From contig CAMXBB010000061.1 of assembly GCA_947179265.1 (NCBI GenBank), forward strand, positions 1-7,832: DNA of 7,832 nt, given 5' to 3'. The translations under genes were made by a program, and so were the position numbers. Below, piece by piece: positions 6,950 to 7,832 of the stretch. Source of the stretch: an uncultured Bacillota bacterium. Its GTDB lineage: Bacteria; Bacillota_I; Bacilli_A; RF39; UBA660. The notes below the pieces were generated by a model. It saw only the letters and a program-made list of their open reading frames with translations, ran no database searches and was not told the DNA's origin. Position 1 is the first letter of the stretch. Each line of letters begins with the position of its first letter.

Positions 6950-6976
6950 ATGACATTATCTTGAATAAAATATAAT
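6950..6976 (+). promoter_or_regulatory. Possible promoter for the small membrane ORF
   Basis: ATGACA (6950-6955, 5 of 6 to the -35 consensus) and a perfect TATAAT (6971-6976) lie upstream of the ATG at 6986. The spacer is only 15 bases, shorter than ideal. Transcription would start about 3 bases before the ATG, giving an essentially leaderless message, so the GGTGAT at 6977-6982 would hardly be transcribed from this promoter. Either the -10 is not the one used or the match is chance. Confidence 0.35.
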
Positions 6977-6985
6977 GGTGATAAT

Positions 6986-7171
6986 ATGTGTCCAAATAAA
7001 AAACCCTTTGGAGGGTTATTTAGTATTTTTGCAATTATATGTTTATCAATATTGATATTTTATCAAAGTTTAATAACTCTTATATTACCATTTAGAGTAA
7101 ATCTATTCATTCTTTTAATCGAAATATCATTGCTTTTCTTTGTTCTCTTTAGAATAATATGGCATTATTAG
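6986..7171 (+). CDS. Candidate small two-helix membrane protein
   Basis: A 61-residue ORF: a short polar, basic N-terminus (MCPNKKPFGG) and two hydrophobic helices (about 11-33 and 38-58), split by PFRVN and ending WHY. No family is recognised. In favour of a real gene: GGTGAT 3 bases before the ATG, the same arrangement as before ylbL, and it fills an otherwise empty gap. Against: AT-rich DNA readily yields hydrophobic ORFs, codons 4-11 coincide with a terminator hairpin for the opposite strand, and the last 45 bases overlap the 3' end of the kinase-like gene. It is divergent from the pilin-like operon, with 116 bases between starts. If real it could be a small regulator or accessory of a membrane complex, but nothing in the sequence shows which. 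Confidence 0.42.
   Translation: MCPNKKPFGGLFSIFAIICLSILIFYQSLITLILPFRVNLFILLIEISLLFFVLFRIIWHY
6994..7017 (-). terminator. Intrinsic terminator of the kinase-like gene
   Basis: On the minus strand AACCCT, CCAA, AGGGTT form a perfect 6-bp stem with a 4-base loop and three G-C pairs, followed by a T-rich tract (TTTTATTT after the stem). It is about 110 bases past the stop of the minus-strand kinase-like gene. Read on the plus strand, the hairpin is followed by ATTTAGTATTTTT, a weaker tract, so it may partly terminate in that direction too. It falls inside the first codons of the 61-residue ORF. Confidence 0.75.
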
Positions 7172-7832
7172 TCTTTCAGAACGATAAATATATTCAAATA
7201 ATTTATTCATCGCTATAACATTTGATAATTCTTTTTTGGAAAGAGTTGGAATAATCGGAAAAACGATATTAATAAATAAAAGTTTCTTTTCATCTTCTAG
7301 AAGTTCACACTTTTTAAAATATTCATCAAATATTGGTGTAAAATCCAAATTATTCCATTCTTGATGGTAAAACTTTATTAAATCAACTATTGGTGTATCA
7401 AAGCTTGATTTACACCAACTACACAAATATAAATGATCAGAATATATAGCATGATCTAGACGAACATCACCATGAACTAAAGATACTCTTTCGCTACTTT
7501 TGACTTTAACCAATTTATACCACTGATCTAATTCAGCTTTACAGAATGCCAATGCATCTTTTATTTTAAAATAATTACTTAAGAATAAAATATTACTTGG
7601 TGATGGAAATTCTATATATTCATACTTACTGAGCAAATCTTTAAAATACTCATCTAGATATGCTATATAACCATTTAGATTATCGTATATCTCCTTATTT
7701 TTTTTATCTCCAACTTCTTTTTTATAAGAAGTTTTATTATGTAGTAAAGCTAGATTACCTGCTATATCAATACCTAATTGATCACTATTCAAACTATAAT
7801 TTTCTTTATAAGGATATTTATTATTCCATTTA
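7127..7832 (-). CDS. Protein-kinase-like (APH/CotS fold) phosphotransferase homologue, 5' end outside window
   Basis: The frame is open from the right edge to TGA at 7129-7127, 234 visible residues; an internal TTG at 7792 is a possible start but has no clear binding site and follows 13 open codons, so the gene very probably begins beyond the edge. The visible part is the C-terminal lobe. It contains LGIDIAGNLALLHNKT, typical of the helix after the hinge. VHGDVRLDHA (HGD at 7474-7466) matches the HGDxxxxN catalytic loop of aminoglycoside and choline kinases, but with His (7453-7451) for Asn. LYLCSWCKSSFDTPIVDL matches the following LIDW...DP..DL segment, with Ser (7420-7418) in place of the metal-binding Asp. 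The catalytic Asp of HGD is kept. Such changes suggest weak, altered or absent kinase activity. CotS/YutH-like spore coat proteins share this fold, but I cannot assign it to one of them. Its 3' end overlaps the small plus-strand ORF by 45 bases. Confidence 0.68.
   Translation of the reverse strand, partial: KWNNKYPYKENYSLNSDQLGIDIAGNLALLHNKTSYKKEVGDKKNKEIYDNLNGYIAYLDEYFKDLLSKYEYIEFPSPSNILFLSNYFKIKDALAFCKAELDQWYKLVKVKSSERVSLVHGDVRLDHAIYSDHLYLCSWCKSSFDTPIVDLIKFYHQEWNNLDFTPIFDEYFKKCELLEDEKKLLFINIVFPIIPTLSKKELSNVIAMNKLFEYIYRSERLIMPYYSKENKEKQ

Noticed and set aside
6954..6977. Inverted repeat CATTAT / ATAATG in the divergent intergenic region, considered as an operator
   Set aside because: Six-base AT-rich arms spaced 12 bases apart are expected by chance here, and one arm is largely the -10 TATAAT itself.
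7127..7792. Complete kinase-like gene starting at the TTG at 7792
   Set aside because: The frame stays open to the window edge, no ribosome binding site precedes the TTG, and the N-terminal kinase lobe would be missing; a gene running beyond the window is more likely.
1..7832. CRISPR arrays, tRNA or rRNA genes, insertion sequences or phage genes
   Set aside because: I saw no regularly spaced repeats, cloverleaf-like GC-rich segments, transposase motifs or terminal inverted repeats; nearly all bases are accounted for by the listed genes.

Overview
The window is AT-rich DNA (roughly 70% A+T by eye) with Gram-positive style ribosome binding sites (AGGTGG, AAGGTGAT, GGAGGTG). It uses the standard bacterial code: tryptophan is TGG, and TGA ends two genes. 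The gene content (MutS, a YlbL/YlbJ pair, a short operon of type IV pilin-like proteins) points to a low-GC Bacillota, probably a Bacilli-related lineage with a compact genome. TGA as stop and the presence of mutS argue against Mycoplasma/Spiroplasma-type Mollicutes. The exact lineage cannot be read from the sequence.

Layout. From the left edge to 2518 (minus strand) runs mutS, missing only its last few codons. Upstream of it on the same strand is ylbL (2576-3574), a membrane-anchored PDZ plus Lon-type Ser/Lys protease. It ends in an intrinsic terminator just before the mutS promoter. Divergent from ylbL, across a 41-base gap, is ylbJ (3616-4452, plus strand), a short version of a membrane protein known from sporulation. 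It runs into the end of a minus-strand operon, with an 11-base convergent overlap. That operon (6869 down to 4442) encodes three proteins with type III prepilin signal peptides. The genes are packed with a 4-base overlap and a 2-base gap and sit behind a good -35/-10 promoter. Divergent from it is a candidate 61-residue two-helix membrane protein (6986-7171). At the right edge is a minus-strand protein-kinase-like (APH/CotS fold) gene whose start lies beyond the window. Its terminator hairpin lies inside the small ORF.

How the genes fit together. YlbL (DdcP in Bacillus) helps end the DNA-damage division checkpoint, so its position just upstream of mutS is suggestive but unproven as a functional link. 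The ylbJ/ylbL neighbourhood is also seen in Bacillus. The three pilin-like proteins probably form the minor-pilin or tip part of a type IV filament or competence-like machine whose ATPase, platform protein and prepilin peptidase are not in this window. Most of the novelty lies in this operon, in the kinase-like protein with altered catalytic residues, and in overlapping signals such as terminators inside opposing genes and a 15-base promoter-leader sequence shared by mutS and the pilin operon.
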